Below are positions 15,237 through 24,828 of a stretch of DNA of 64,000 nucleotides, one piece after another. The stretch lies in NCBI RefSeq assembly GCF_000158815.1, contig NZ_GG657738.1:4588785-4652784 (forward strand). The letters run 5' to 3'. This DNA is from Micromonospora sp. ATCC 39149. GTDB lineage: Bacteria; Actinomycetota; Actinomycetes; Mycobacteriales; Micromonosporaceae. Both the position numbers and the translations under genes were made by a program. The notes beneath the pieces were generated by a model, which saw only the letters and a program-made list of their open reading frames with translations, was not told where the DNA came from and made no database searches. Within the stretch, counting starts at the first letter, position 1, and each line of letters opens with the position of its first letter.

Positions 15237-16502
15237 TCAGGCCAGCGCCGACCCGGAGCCGCCCTCCGGCACCGGTAGCGCGCTGCCCTTGACGAACTCG
15301 GACCAGCTCAGGCTCCAGGCCGTCCAGCCGTTGCCGGGGGCAAGCTTGCGCTCGGTGCCCTTGATGGTGACCGGATCGCCGACCCGGGTCTGGGAGAAAA
15401 GCCACTTCGCGTGCGCCATCGAGACGTTGACGCAGCCGTGTGAGACGTTCTGCCGCCCCTGCACGTGCTCGGACCAGGGCGCGGCGTGGATGTACTCGCC
15501 GCCCCAGGTGAGCCGCTGGGCGAAGTCGATCTCGGTGACGTACCGGTTGGCCGGGTTCGGGTCGTCGCGGGTGTCGAAGACCGTGGACTCCTTCTTCTCC
15601 ATCACCACCATGGTGCCGCTGGAGGAAGGGGTGCTTTTCTTGCCCAGGCTCACCGGGATCGTACGGACGAGCTGGCCGTCCTGGTAGACGCTCATCTTCT
15701 TGGTGGCATTGTCGACCTTCATCTCGAACGCCCGGCCGATCTTGGCGGTGGCGCTCCGGTCGACGTTGCCGTACTTGCCGTTGCTGAGCGGGACGCCGGC
15801 CAGCGCGATTCGTACGCTGATCGTGGTCCCGGGCTTCCAGTATTCCGGCGCCCGGTAGTAGGCCTGGGTGCCGTTGGAGACCCAGTGCCACGCACCGGGC
15901 TGCGGCGGGTCGGTGCGGACGAACATCCGCTTCTGCACCGCGGCCCGGTCCTTCTCCGGGATGCCCGGGTGGAACTCGGTGACGACCGGCATGCCGACCC
16001 CGTACGTCTTGTCGCTGAACAGGTAGAGCCCGGAGGCGATCATCGACTTCGGCTTGGTCATCGTCGTGAACGTGCTGGTGCCCTGCCGGGTCTCCCCGCC
16101 CGCGCCGGCGGCGCTGACGGTGGCCGTGTAGCGCATGCCGTACTTCAGGGGGCTGTTCGGCACCCAGGACGAGCCGTCGGTGCGCCAGCGGCCCTCGACC
16201 TTGGTGCCGTTCGCGGCGGTGAGGGTGAGGTCGGTCACCTTGCCGCCTTCGGGGATCTTTGCGGAGATTTCAGTGCTGACCGGCCTGTTCTTCGCCCCGT
16301 CGGCCGGGCTGACCTTGAGCGGGTCGGTGCTCACGGCCGGATCGGTCGGCACCGTTCCTGTCGCGGCGACGCTGCTGCCGACGTCGGGGGCACCGTCGAC
16401 GAACTCCGCCTTCTTCTGGTCGGCACCGCACCCGGTCAGCGCCAGTGACGCCATCAGGCTCAGGACGCCTACCAGCGCCCCGGCCCGCGCGAACCTGCCC
16501 AT
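15237..16502 (-). CDS. L,D-transpeptidase lipoprotein (second of two)
   Basis: The start is ATG 16502 after a GGGGTGGGA site, giving 421 aa; the longer in-frame extension is not protein-like. A signal peptide ends in LTGC, making this a membrane-anchored lipoprotein. Ig-like regions precede a YkuD domain with HAAPW and SHGCVNVS, then VGDPVTIKG and WSLSWSEFVKGSALP, all as in active actinobacterial Ldt enzymes. It forms 3-3 links between diaminopimelate residues and resists most penicillins. The adjacent paralogue suggests tandem duplication. Confidence 0.88.
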   Translation of the reverse strand: MGRFARAGALVGVLSLMASLALTGCGADQKKAEFVDGAPDVGSSVAATGTVPTDPAVSTDPLKVSPADGAKNRPVSTEISAKIPEGGKVTDLTLTAANGTKVEGRWRTDGSSWVPNSPLKYGMRYTATVSAAGAGGETRQGTSTFTTMTKPKSMIASGLYLFSDKTYGVGMPVVTEFHPGIPEKDRAAVQKRMFVRTDPPQPGAWHWVSNGTQAYYRAPEYWKPGTTISVRIALAGVPLSNGKYGNVDRSATAKIGRAFEMKVDNATKKMSVYQDGQLVRTIPVSLGKKSTPSSSGTMVVMEKKESTVFDTRDDPNPANRYVTEIDFAQRLTWGGEYIHAAPWSEHVQGRQNVSHGCVNVSMAHAKWLFSQTRVGDPVTIKGTERKLAPGNGWTAWSLSWSEFVKGSALPVPEGGSGSALA

Positions 16503-16688
16503 TCCCACCCCTGTTCTCGCGTACCTGGCGGACATCGTGCCGCATGACGGCCGTCCGCTACGGCCCGAGCCGGCGATCACGGGCAATTTAGTGGCTTTTG
16601 ACCGTTAAGGGTGTCCGAAGGGTGGAGTCGAGTATCGGATTGGAACCCCGCTCAGGGGGCGTGCTAGTGTTCTCTCCGTTGCCAACGA

Positions 16689-16764
16689 GCGCCGCTAGCT
16701 CAACTGGCAGAGCAGCGGACTCTTAATCCGCGGGTTCGGGGTTCGAGTCCCTGGCGGCGCACCA
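16689..16764 (+). tRNA. tRNA-Lys (anticodon CTT)
   Basis: A complete 76-nt cloverleaf: acceptor arms GCGCCGC/GCGGCGC, D-arm GCTC/GAGC, anticodon arm GCGGA/TCCGC with loop CTCTTAA (anticodon CTT, reading AAG), T-arm around TTCGAGT, discriminator A and encoded CCA. Its last 45 bases are the left repeat of the 23-kb island, so the island entered at its 3' end and left the gene whole. Confidence 0.95.
16720..16764 (+). repeat. attL: left copy of 45-bp direct repeat (in tRNA-Lys)
   Basis: These 45 bases, from the anticodon loop through CCA, recur without mismatch at 39941-39985. They form one end of the island and part of the functional tRNA-Lys gene. Confidence 0.92.
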
Positions 16765-16768
16765 CCTC

Positions 16769-16808
16769 TGATCAGGCCGTATAGCCATCTGGCTATGCGG
16801 CCTTGATC
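16769..16808. terminator. Island-borne hairpin between tRNA-Lys and the integrase
   Basis: An inverted repeat around AGGCCGTATAGCC...GGCTATGCGGCCT lies just inside the island. It can end the tRNA transcript and the leftward integrase transcript; the integrase stop codon falls within it. It replaces the tRNA's former terminator, displaced to 39990-40031. Confidence 0.6.
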
Positions 16809-18226
16809 TTTGGGTGTCGTGTGGGTGTCACGTGGGCGCGGTCCGCCTCAGGGCGGGGCTCGCGCCGGGTTCTGTTGCCTGGCAACGGTTTGAGCTGCTT
16901 GGCGGTGGGTGTTGCTGCGGTTCGTGGGTGTCGGGTGGGTGTCCGGTGCTTGCGGCCGGAGACGCGGGCTGCGGTGGCCAGGACGAGGCGGGCGGTGGCT
17001 TCGGCGACGGTGAAGTGCAGGTCGAGCAGGACGCTGGTATAGGTGTCGGCGGTGAGCACGATGCTGGTGTGACCGAGCTGCTCCTGAACGGTCTTGAGGT
17101 CGGCGCCTGCGGAGTGGGCGAGGGTGGCCGCGCCGTGGCGCAGGTCGTGCAGACGGACGGGTGGGAGACCGGATTCGGTCACGAGGCGGCGGAAGCGGCG
17201 GGTGAGGTAGTCCGGGTGTAGCGGCTGCCCGTCCGGCTGTGTGAAGACGTAGCCGGAGTCCGTCCAGTCGGCTGCGTGCTCTGTCTGCTCGGTGAGTTGT
17301 CGGCGGCGGTGTTGGCGCAGGATCGTGAGGGTGGTGTGGTCCAGGGCGATGGTGCGTCGGCTGGCGGCGGTCTTGGGTGGGCCGACGGTGACGGTCTGGC
17401 CGTAGGCGATGCGTTGCTGGTCGATGGTGATTACTCGGCCGGTGAGGTCGACGTCGACCCAGCGCAGTCCGGCGGCTTCGCCGCGGCGTAGGCCGCGCAG
17501 GCTGATGAGCCACCACATCGCGGTGAGTCGGTCGTCGGCGGTGTGGTCGAGGAAGTGTGCCAGTTGCTGGGTGGTCCAGACCGCGACTGCGTACCGTTCG
17601 CCGTGGTCGCGCCAGGCCTTTACCCGGTGGTCGGTCCAGACACGGGCCTGGGGTCGCCTTGGTTTGGCCAGTCTGACGAATCGTGCCGGGTTGTCGCGGA
17701 GTAGTCCGTGCCGGATCGCGGCGTTGAGGGCGGAGCGCAGGGTGGCGCGGATGCGGTGCAGCGTGGACGGGGTCGGCGGCCGGCCGTGGCGGTTGGGTGT
17801 TTCGGCGATGTGGGCGAACGTCGCGGTGACGTGGAGGTTGGTGAGGTCGGTCAGACGGTGGCGCCCGAGGTGGGGGATGAGCTGGTGCTCGACGTGGTCG
17901 GTGTAGGAGCGCAGCGTGCTGGGGCGGATGCCGAGGTTGGTCGACAGCCAGTAGCGCAGCCAGCGGGACACCGTCCAGGTGTCGCTGGTGCATTCCTCGG
18001 TCGACCTGGCCAGCAGCGCGTCCCGCGCCCGCTCGGCATCCCCGCGGGTCAGATACCCGCCGCGTCGGACACGTTCCCGCCGCCCCGTGAGGGTGCTCAC
18101 CGAGCAGTGGAAGTACCAACTGCCGTGACCACGCCGGCTCAGCAACTCGCAGGCCGACTCCAGACGTCGCTTGGTCTCCGGGTGACGACACCCGCACCGC
18201 TTCACGATCACTCCGTTGCCACGCAT
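16793..18226 (-). CDS. int: Tyrosine integrase of the tRNA-Lys island
   Basis: A 477-aa integrase of the actinomycete tRNA-targeting type. An N-terminal Cys-containing region (CGCRHPETKRR) is followed by a core-binding domain (about residues 75-190) and a catalytic domain with Arg in GLRRGE, His-Arg in HDLRHGA, LGHTS and Tyr in DTYTS. A basic tail of about 70 residues follows. The gene points toward the tRNA and ends 28 bases from it, the common arrangement for int/attL of such islands. Confidence 0.9.
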   Translation of the reverse strand: MRGNGVIVKRCGCRHPETKRRLESACELLSRRGHGSWYFHCSVSTLTGRRERVRRGGYLTRGDAERARDALLARSTEECTSDTWTVSRWLRYWLSTNLGIRPSTLRSYTDHVEHQLIPHLGRHRLTDLTNLHVTATFAHIAETPNRHGRPPTPSTLHRIRATLRSALNAAIRHGLLRDNPARFVRLAKPRRPQARVWTDHRVKAWRDHGERYAVAVWTTQQLAHFLDHTADDRLTAMWWLISLRGLRRGEAAGLRWVDVDLTGRVITIDQQRIAYGQTVTVGPPKTAASRRTIALDHTTLTILRQHRRRQLTEQTEHAADWTDSGYVFTQPDGQPLHPDYLTRRFRRLVTESGLPPVRLHDLRHGAATLAHSAGADLKTVQEQLGHTSIVLTADTYTSVLLDLHFTVAEATARLVLATAARVSGRKHRTPTRHPRTAATPTAKQLKPLPGNRTRREPRPEADRAHVTPTRHPKIKAA

Positions 18227-18385
18227 CGCAGTACCTCCAGGTTGAGTAGGTGACCTCTGCCTACCAACCTGTGCCCCTCATCAGGCCTACGTACCAGGCT
18301 CTGCCCAACCCGGCCGCTCCTCGCGGGGGAGGTGCTACGCAACATCGCATCGCAGCCCCTGCGGCGGTGCCCCCAATGAGTGGGC

Positions 18386-21300
18386 TCATTGGTTCCTGGC
18401 GTCGTTGATTGGCCCTTCCGGCTCGGCGGTCCAGCCGCAGGTGGATGACCGTGTATCGCTGGGAGTCAGGCTGCGGGCATAGCAGCGCCATCGCCAGCCT
18501 TTGGCGGTGCGGTGCAACGCGATCGTTGTGCTGCCACACGCCTCACACGTCGGTGGTGCCTGCCTGAACTGTGCCGCGTTTTCGTGCTCGAGTATTTTGC
18601 GGGCGAAGTGGGCGCCTTCCATGACAAGCATGACTTCACGGCTTTGGCGTTGAGAGAGGACGTTGAGGCTTCCGAGAAGCACGAGCCGCTCGTCGATGAC
18701 GACGATCTTCTGGTGCATCTTGTACATTTCAACGATGGTGGGACCCGCCGCTCGCAGCGTTTTCAGGTTTTGCTGCGAATTGTCGGTGCCCTGCAGGTGG
18801 TCTCTGGCGTCGCGGACGAAGACGACGACTTTGACGCCTCGTTCAACCGCTGCACCAAGCGCCGGCGCCACCGACTTCGTTCGGTTTGCCGTCCAGGTGG
18901 CCCACATCCAGATAGAGTGGCGCGCAGACTCGAGGTACTCGGCGAAGGTTCGATAGAACGCTTTCTCGTCTTGGATTTCGGCGACGCGGACATGTTGGGC
19001 CAGGATGTCGGCCAGGTCGTTGCTGAATTCTCCGAGTAGCGGCCGGTCGGGCTCAGGCACGGACGGTGCGGTGATCAGCTGCTCGGCGCGCACGGTGCGG
19101 ATCGTTTTGCCAAGTAGCGGCGCGATACAGGCCAGCACGGTGTCCGGCGGTGCTTGTTCGATGCGCTGGCGGCTGCCAATGAGGTAGAGACGGTCCTTGG
19201 TACGGGTGACGGCGACGTTGAACAGCCTGAGACCCTCACGGGCGAAGCCGCCACGAGAAGAGCTTGCCTGGGCGATCCATCGGGACTTGGCGTTGTCCTC
19301 GACGAGGTCGAGAACCACCACGTCGAACTCCCGGCCCTGGAAACGGTGGGCGGTGCCGACCTCCGTGGGATGGGCCCCGGTCTCCTCCCAATCCCGCAAC
19401 GCCTCGAGGGTGGCATCGGCTTGCGGGTTGTACGGGGTGATGACGCCGAGCGTCTCTCCGCGCGAGCGGTGGTACTGGGCCAAGGCTCGACTGATGAGCG
19501 CACCGGCCGGCCACCAGCCTTTGGAAGGGCCGGTCGCTCGCACGGTGCCGAGGTCACCGAGTCTGTCGGTGTCGATGAGGACGATCTCCGGGTCGTCGGC
19601 GTCGCGGACGCGGGTGTTGGGCGCAGCGCGTAGCAGGCCGTCATAGGCGACAGCGTTGGCCACGTGCATGATGTCGTGTCCGAAGCGGTGCTGCTCGTCA
19701 AGCACGGTGCAGCCGGGGTTGGCGGTCGCGTCAGCGGCGACGGTAATGCCGCAGAGGCCGAAGATGTCGTCGCACAGCCAGCGCTGCACGTCGGGGCGTT
19801 TGCTCTTGGTGATGGGCGTCGGTAGGACGGGTCCGAGTTGCATGAAGTCCCCGAGGAGCACAGCGGTGGTGGTGGCGCGCGACACGGCCAGCAGTGTCTC
19901 GGGGATGGTGGCGGCGCCAACTTCGTCGACGAGCACGACGTCGTAAGGGCCGTCGAGGAGGACCGTGGCGGTACGCAGCCGCGCGAGGGTGGTGGCGATG
20001 ACGCGGGCTTGGCGGATGAGGGTGCTTTCCGCGTCGCGGCGCAGACGGTCGTAGTCGTCGTGGGCTTTGGCGTGCTCTTTCTCCAGGCGAGATCGGGTGG
20101 GAGCCTCGGCAGCGGCGCGACGGCGCAATGACTGCATACGCTCGTACTGGGCCGGCAGTTGGTGACGATCAGCCCGCTCGACCAGGGTTTGCTGCTCTGG
20201 CGTGGCGCGCGGCGCCGCCTCGGCTGCCAGTAGTCGCTGCTGGGCCGCGTCGTGCTCGTTGACTGCTGCGGACAATTCAGCGGCCGCCGCGTGGTGGATG
20301 CGTTGTGCCTCGGCCAGAACGCTGCCGCGGGCAGCGATCTGTTCCCGGCTGAAACGTACCTTCGCTGTCAGTGCCGCTACCTGAGGCTCGGCGGAGCGAT
20401 GGAACCGTGCGAGAAGGGCCTTGTCGTGTTGCACCTGCGCGCCGAGCGTCTCCACTGTTTCGCGCTGCTCCTGCAGGAGACCGCGGAGGCGATTCAGCTG
20501 CCGCCAGTTGCGGGCCCGTGCCCATGGTCCGCCGTCCCGGGCGGAGGCAAGGTCCGACTCGGTCCGGTCGCATTCGGCTCGCGCGGCGAGCAGCCGCACG
20601 GCAACTCGGTCAACCTCCTGCTGAGCCAACGTGGCCTCGCGCCTGATGCCGTCCAAGGCGTCCAGCGCGGTTCGCGAGTCCGAGGTTTCCGCTACCGCGG
20701 CACGAGCCTCCTGCACTGCGGCATCGGCCTGCGCCAGGGCACGACGGCGAGCGGTCATTTGATCGCCGGCATTCGCCAGTTGTTGCGCGAGCCGGGGTAT
20801 GTCCCGGTCCCGGTTAACCGCGGCACGAGCCCGTTGGTGTTCACTCGGGTTGAAGTCCGCTACCAGCTTTTCGGTGGTGCGAAGATCGTTCACTGTCTGC
20901 TTGAGTGCCAGGAGCCGGTTCTGCAAGGTCAACCGGCGTTGCTCGGCCTCGGCCAGTGATGTCTTGACGAGGTGGGTGAGCGACACGTCGGGGTCGGTGG
21001 CTATCTCCCGTAGATGGGGTGGTCCGACGCGAATCAGGTCGCCGGGGCGGTGCCGACGGTGTCTCATCACGCCAGCGAGGGCGTTGTCGACCGCGATGTT
21101 GGTGGCCGACACCAGCAGGACCCGCTTACCGTCGGCTATCAGGGAGCTGATCGCTTCGCTGAGCACCCGCGTTTTCCCGGTGCCCGGCGGTCCCCACACC
21201 AATCGCACCCCGGGACGAAGGCAGGACGTGTACGCCTCACACTGCGCTGGCGTGAATCCCGCGACACGGTCCAGCATCTGGGGTGCGGGGGCAAGGCGGC

Positions 21301-21703
21301 CGGCGGCGAGGTCTGCGGCCAAGCCCACTGGCTTTACGGTCGCGAGGACCTCGCGGAGCCGATCCAACAGATAGGCCGGGGGCTGACGCTGTTGCCATAG
21401 GGTGGCGTCGGCAAGGTCCACGAAATCGGCGACCCGAACCCGCAGCTGCTGCCCCTCCTGCATCACCTCCAGCGGCCGGTATCCACCCTCGGCTCCCCTC
21501 GGTGGGGCCGTGCCGGCCACGCGCAGCGTGTCGAGCTGGTCCACGTCGGTACGCGATCCGCGCAGATCAACGCTGTACCAGCCCGCCTCTGCCATGGGGT
21601 GCGCCCGTCCCACCCGCCCCCAGCTCGCCGTGCTCGTACCGCCTACGGTCGACCGCCACACGTCAACGACGGAACAGACTTCCTCGCGCCACCCCGACAC
21701 CAA
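18386..21703 (-). CDS. UPF1-like SF1 helicase with C-terminal PLD nuclease (Mokosh II-like)
   Basis: An up to 1105-aa protein (starts at 21703/21700 or ATG 21595 are possible). Walker A GPPGTGKT lies near residue 170, a long coiled-coil insert covers about 255-560, motif II VLVDEVG is near 590, and HRFQGREFDVVVLD and VAVTRTKDRLYLIGS are helicase motifs V-VI. The C-terminal part has an HQKIVVID PLD motif near residue 995 with GSLN, then a Cys-rich ribbon. A COG1112-type helicase fused to one PLD nuclease is the layout of type II Mokosh (MkoC) anti-phage proteins. A general DNA/RNA-processing helicase is the alternative. It lies 81 bases after the SNF2 gene, on the same strand. Confidence 0.8.
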   Translation of the reverse strand: MVSGWREEVCSVVDVWRSTVGGTSTASWGRVGRAHPMAEAGWYSVDLRGSRTDVDQLDTLRVAGTAPPRGAEGGYRPLEVMQEGQQLRVRVADFVDLADATLWQQRQPPAYLLDRLREVLATVKPVGLAADLAAGRLAPAPQMLDRVAGFTPAQCEAYTSCLRPGVRLVWGPPGTGKTRVLSEAISSLIADGKRVLLVSATNIAVDNALAGVMRHRRHRPGDLIRVGPPHLREIATDPDVSLTHLVKTSLAEAEQRRLTLQNRLLALKQTVNDLRTTEKLVADFNPSEHQRARAAVNRDRDIPRLAQQLANAGDQMTARRRALAQADAAVQEARAAVAETSDSRTALDALDGIRREATLAQQEVDRVAVRLLAARAECDRTESDLASARDGGPWARARNWRQLNRLRGLLQEQRETVETLGAQVQHDKALLARFHRSAEPQVAALTAKVRFSREQIAARGSVLAEAQRIHHAAAAELSAAVNEHDAAQQRLLAAEAAPRATPEQQTLVERADRHQLPAQYERMQSLRRRAAAEAPTRSRLEKEHAKAHDDYDRLRRDAESTLIRQARVIATTLARLRTATVLLDGPYDVVLVDEVGAATIPETLLAVSRATTTAVLLGDFMQLGPVLPTPITKSKRPDVQRWLCDDIFGLCGITVAADATANPGCTVLDEQHRFGHDIMHVANAVAYDGLLRAAPNTRVRDADDPEIVLIDTDRLGDLGTVRATGPSKGWWPAGALISRALAQYHRSRGETLGVITPYNPQADATLEALRDWEETGAHPTEVGTAHRFQGREFDVVVLDLVEDNAKSRWIAQASSSRGGFAREGLRLFNVAVTRTKDRLYLIGSRQRIEQAPPDTVLACIAPLLGKTIRTVRAEQLITAPSVPEPDRPLLGEFSNDLADILAQHVRVAEIQDEKAFYRTFAEYLESARHSIWMWATWTANRTKSVAPALGAAVERGVKVVVFVRDARDHLQGTDNSQQNLKTLRAAGPTIVEMYKMHQKIVVIDERLVLLGSLNVLSQRQSREVMLVMEGAHFARKILEHENAAQFRQAPPTCEACGSTTIALHRTAKGWRWRCYARSLTPSDTRSSTCGWTAEPEGPINDARNQ

Positions 21704-21784
21704 TCACCTCGGATTCGCTCGCTGGCCCGGTTGCGGTGTGTACACCGTCAGTCCAGAGGTATGTGCTCCGGCACCGCCGCGCCG

Positions 21785-24172
21785 TCAGGAAACCCGTCGC
21801 TTGTCGAGGCCAAGCCGTTGACGCTCGACCATGATGATCCGCCGATCAAGCGGGATCGCCTCATCGGTGAGGAGGTCGTGGTCGACGTAGGTGCCGTCAG
21901 TTGCCAACGGGTCAGCGCTCTTCGCGACGCTGTCGTGGGCGTATGCGCGGATCAGGGCGCTCTTGCGTTCGAGCATTTCCAACAACCGCTGATCCACGGT
22001 GTTTCTGGCTAGTAGGCGGTGAACCCGTACGCCCCGGGTCTGACCCATCCGGTAGCACCGCCGGATGGCCTGCTCCTCGTGTGCCGGGGTGAGCTGCGGC
22101 TCGGTGAGCACGACGATCGACGCCGCCGGAAGATTCAAGCCCACCCCGCCAACGCCGATCTGGCTGACCAAGACGGCGTGGCCGTCCGTACCGCTGAAGT
22201 CGTCCACAACCTGTTGCCGAGCAGCGACAGGGACCGCCCCAGAGAGCAGGAACACCGGTGTGTCTTCCTGGAGGCTCACGCGCACGCGTTCCAGTACCTC
22301 CAAGAAGAAGGAGAAGACCACGACCTTCCATCCGTTGTCCGCAGCCTCTTGGATGATCTCGCGCAGTCGCTCCACCTTCGCCGGCATTACCGACCCGTCG
22401 ATGACAACGGCGGCTCGACGCATATGGGCGAACTGCCGGGCCTCGACCGCCCGCCGGTAGGCGCGCGTTTCTGCCTGGCCCATCTCGACCCAGTCCGCGA
22501 CCTCGATCAGGTCCGGAAGTTCGGCTAGGACGTCTTTTTGGTTGCGGCGGAGGTACACGTTGGCGACCTTGCGGCGGAAGCTGGCGGCGCCGGCCAAACC
22601 GTCGGTGACGCTGATCGTGGCCGCCACCGCAGGGTTCAGGTAACGGATCAGGTTTCGAAACTCGTCGACCCGGTTCAGCATTGGCGTGCCGGTCAGGAAA
22701 AGGGCTCGGGGTGCCTGGGCGAGATAGGCGGCGACGGCCTGGGACCGTTGGGCTGCCGGGTTTTTGATCAGTTGCGCCTCATCCACGATGACGACTCCGG
22801 GGCGGAGATCCTGAGGTAAGGACAGCCGGCTCAGCGTTTCGAACGTTGTGACGGCCACGCCTCCGTCAGCGTGCCAATGTCGGATCGCTTCGTCGCGCTG
22901 CGGCCCGTGTAGGCGGTGGGCGGGCAGCGTGCTGTGGGATGCAATCTCATTGAGCCAGTTCACGATGACGCTGGCCGGGCAGACGACGAGGAAGTGACGC
23001 CCTCCGGCGGCAGCGAGGTGGGCGCAGACCGCGATGGCCTCGATCGTCTTGCCCAACCCCATCTCGTCACCGAGGATGCAACGGCGTTGCAGGAGTGCGT
23101 ACCGGACTCCGAAAGCCTGATAGCCGCGCAAAGTGACGCGTAACCTTCCCAGGTCCAGCCCGATCTGCCCGGCCTGGTTCTGGAGAGCCTGCGGCAAGTG
23201 CCCATGCGCCGCCGCGCCGTCTGTCGTGCTACCGCTGACTCGCTCCAGCAGCGTGTTGTAGACCGCGGCGTGGCGTGCAAAGTCGGCCCACAACGCGTCC
23301 CGGCCGTCAGTTAGTGCCTGGCTGCTTGATTGGTCCCACTGCCCAAGAATCGTTGCCGCTGCGTCTGCTTGGCGACTGCTCAACAGTCGCTCCACCTCCG
23401 CTACCGCTGACCTCGCAGCCGCCTTGGTGGCTGCCCGAGCGATGAGCAGCCCTCCTCTACGTGTTGCGCGCTTTGCCCTACGCAGAGCGTCTGCTAAGTC
23501 GTCGGCAAGAGGGCCCAGACGCGCGATACCGTCGGCGTGCAGCTGCGTGACAATGCGAAGTACCCGCAGGGCCCGCAGCAGCGGTTCCAAGGCCGGGTCT
23601 TTGCGATCGGCATCTAAGCGCACCGAGGCGCCGTGCTCGACAAGACGTTGAAGCGCTTGTGCCGCATCGGCTATGGCCGCCGCGCTGCGGCTTCCTACTC
23701 CTGGAAGTCGTACAAGGTCCCCGTGCGATGCGCCCAGCACATCCAAAACTGTGCGGTAACCCTGTCGCTCAAGGCTCGGCGCGATTCGCAGGCCCGGCCG
23801 TACCGCTCGGAGTTCCTGGACGGGCGTCCCCCGCAACCCCTCGACCACGGCAGCATGGTGTGCTTGGCGATAGAGCTCTGCCGCTTCGAGCTCTGCGGTT
23901 GTTCGAGCTGATCCGAATGCGGTGAGCTGCTCCAGCAGTAGGTGCCCACGCCACCACACGTCCCGCGCAGCTAGTCGATTGAAGGATGCCTCTGTCGCGC
24001 CCCGGGGCTCTGGTGGCGCTGCCCCCCGTTGGCTCAAGCCTCTGCTCCTTCCGGCGACCGCAGCATCCACCCTCGGGTAGGCCAGCAGGTAAAGGCAACG
24101 ATGGCACGCTGTCAGATCGCTGATAGACAAGGAACGCCTCGACTTGTCGATCTCGCCACCGGCGTCAAGCAC
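21785..24172 (-). CDS. SNF2-family helicase/ATPase with N-terminal HhH region
   Basis: A 795-aa protein. The N-terminus has a CHRCLYLLAYP segment, a helical region and a helix-hairpin-helix (LPGVGSRSAAAI, about 155-166). The SNF2 core follows: Walker A DEMGLGKT near 368, VDEAQ near 463, TGTPMLN, and motif VI QAIRRCYRMGQ near 704. SNF2 proteins translocate on duplex DNA and are often found in defence loci (DISARM drmD, some Dnd/BREX-like sets). Here no methylase or drmA/drmB is present. Its place just upstream of the helicase-PLD gene suggests a two-gene unit. Confidence 0.8.
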   Translation of the reverse strand: MLDAGGEIDKSRRSLSISDLTACHRCLYLLAYPRVDAAVAGRSRGLSQRGAAPPEPRGATEASFNRLAARDVWWRGHLLLEQLTAFGSARTTAELEAAELYRQAHHAAVVEGLRGTPVQELRAVRPGLRIAPSLERQGYRTVLDVLGASHGDLVRLPGVGSRSAAAIADAAQALQRLVEHGASVRLDADRKDPALEPLLRALRVLRIVTQLHADGIARLGPLADDLADALRRAKRATRRGGLLIARAATKAAARSAVAEVERLLSSRQADAAATILGQWDQSSSQALTDGRDALWADFARHAAVYNTLLERVSGSTTDGAAAHGHLPQALQNQAGQIGLDLGRLRVTLRGYQAFGVRYALLQRRCILGDEMGLGKTIEAIAVCAHLAAAGGRHFLVVCPASVIVNWLNEIASHSTLPAHRLHGPQRDEAIRHWHADGGVAVTTFETLSRLSLPQDLRPGVVIVDEAQLIKNPAAQRSQAVAAYLAQAPRALFLTGTPMLNRVDEFRNLIRYLNPAVAATISVTDGLAGAASFRRKVANVYLRRNQKDVLAELPDLIEVADWVEMGQAETRAYRRAVEARQFAHMRRAAVVIDGSVMPAKVERLREIIQEAADNGWKVVVFSFFLEVLERVRVSLQEDTPVFLLSGAVPVAARQQVVDDFSGTDGHAVLVSQIGVGGVGLNLPAASIVVLTEPQLTPAHEEQAIRRCYRMGQTRGVRVHRLLARNTVDQRLLEMLERKSALIRAYAHDSVAKSADPLATDGTYVDHDLLTDEAIPLDRRIIMVERQRLGLDKRRVS

Positions 24173-24267
24173 TGCTGGCCCGTCCGTGCGCGAACGAACG
24201 CCACTGGCGAGCCGTCGGAATCCATCTTTAGGCTGTCACCGTTTAGGGGAGCACCGAAATCGTCAGG

Positions 24268-24828
24268 ATGAGGTACGAGCCGGTGTCGCTGACCGACAGC
24301 ATCAGTGACGACCTGCGCGCGATGACCGCAGGTGTCGGCGCGGCGCAGCGGCAGGCTGCTGCGGCCGAGCATGTCATCGCGCAAATCGCAGCCCGGGCCG
24401 TCGCGGCCGGCTTCGCGGGTATCGCGGCGGGGCTGGCGCAGGTACGCGAGGTGGTCGGGCGAGCCCGCGCACGGCTGACAACGATCGACGCAATCCTGGG
24501 GGAGGCAACGGGTTCGGTCGCCAGCGCTGCGCAACAACCGTCACCTCAGGAGACGATCAGCGCACTCACGCGGCTGCTGGCCGTTCTCTCCCGGGTCGAT
24601 GCCGAAGTCGCGGAGGCGGCAGGCGGGATCGAGGAGGCTCGGCGGCTCGTCACAGTGGCGCTGCGGGGAGGCCAACCCGGCCCGACACTGGCCCGCCTGC
24701 AGCAGCTCAGCCAAGGGCTCTCGGCCGTCAAAGCCCGAGGAAACCAGGCGCGGCACCATGTCGAAGCGGCACTTGCGCAGGCCCGGCAAGTCGGTGACGT
24801 GGGAAAATGGCTGCGGGCGGCGGCGTAA
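24268..24828 (+). CDS. Helical DUF6244-like protein upstream of a deaminase toxin
   Basis: A 186-aa, almost entirely alpha-helical, Ala-rich protein resembling the DUF6244 family of Micromonosporaceae. Its long helices recall WXG100-like secretion substrates or the N-terminal targeting part of polymorphic toxins. It overlaps the deaminase gene by 22 bases, so the two are translated together. The likely role is a partner or carrier of the deaminase; this is inferred from the overlap only. A short AT-richer gap to the left probably holds divergent promoters. Confidence 0.65.
   Translation: MRYEPVSLTDSISDDLRAMTAGVGAAQRQAAAAEHVIAQIAARAVAAGFAGIAAGLAQVREVVGRARARLTTIDAILGEATGSVASAAQQPSPQETISALTRLLAVLSRVDAEVAEAAGGIEEARRLVTVALRGGQPGPTLARLQQLSQGLSAVKARGNQARHHVEAALAQARQVGDVGKWLRAAA

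Noticed and set aside
18386..24172. DISARM system, suggested by helicase, PLD and SNF2 parts
   Set aside because: No drmA, drmB (DUF1998) or methyltransferase is present, and the PLD domain is fused to the helicase as in Mokosh type II.
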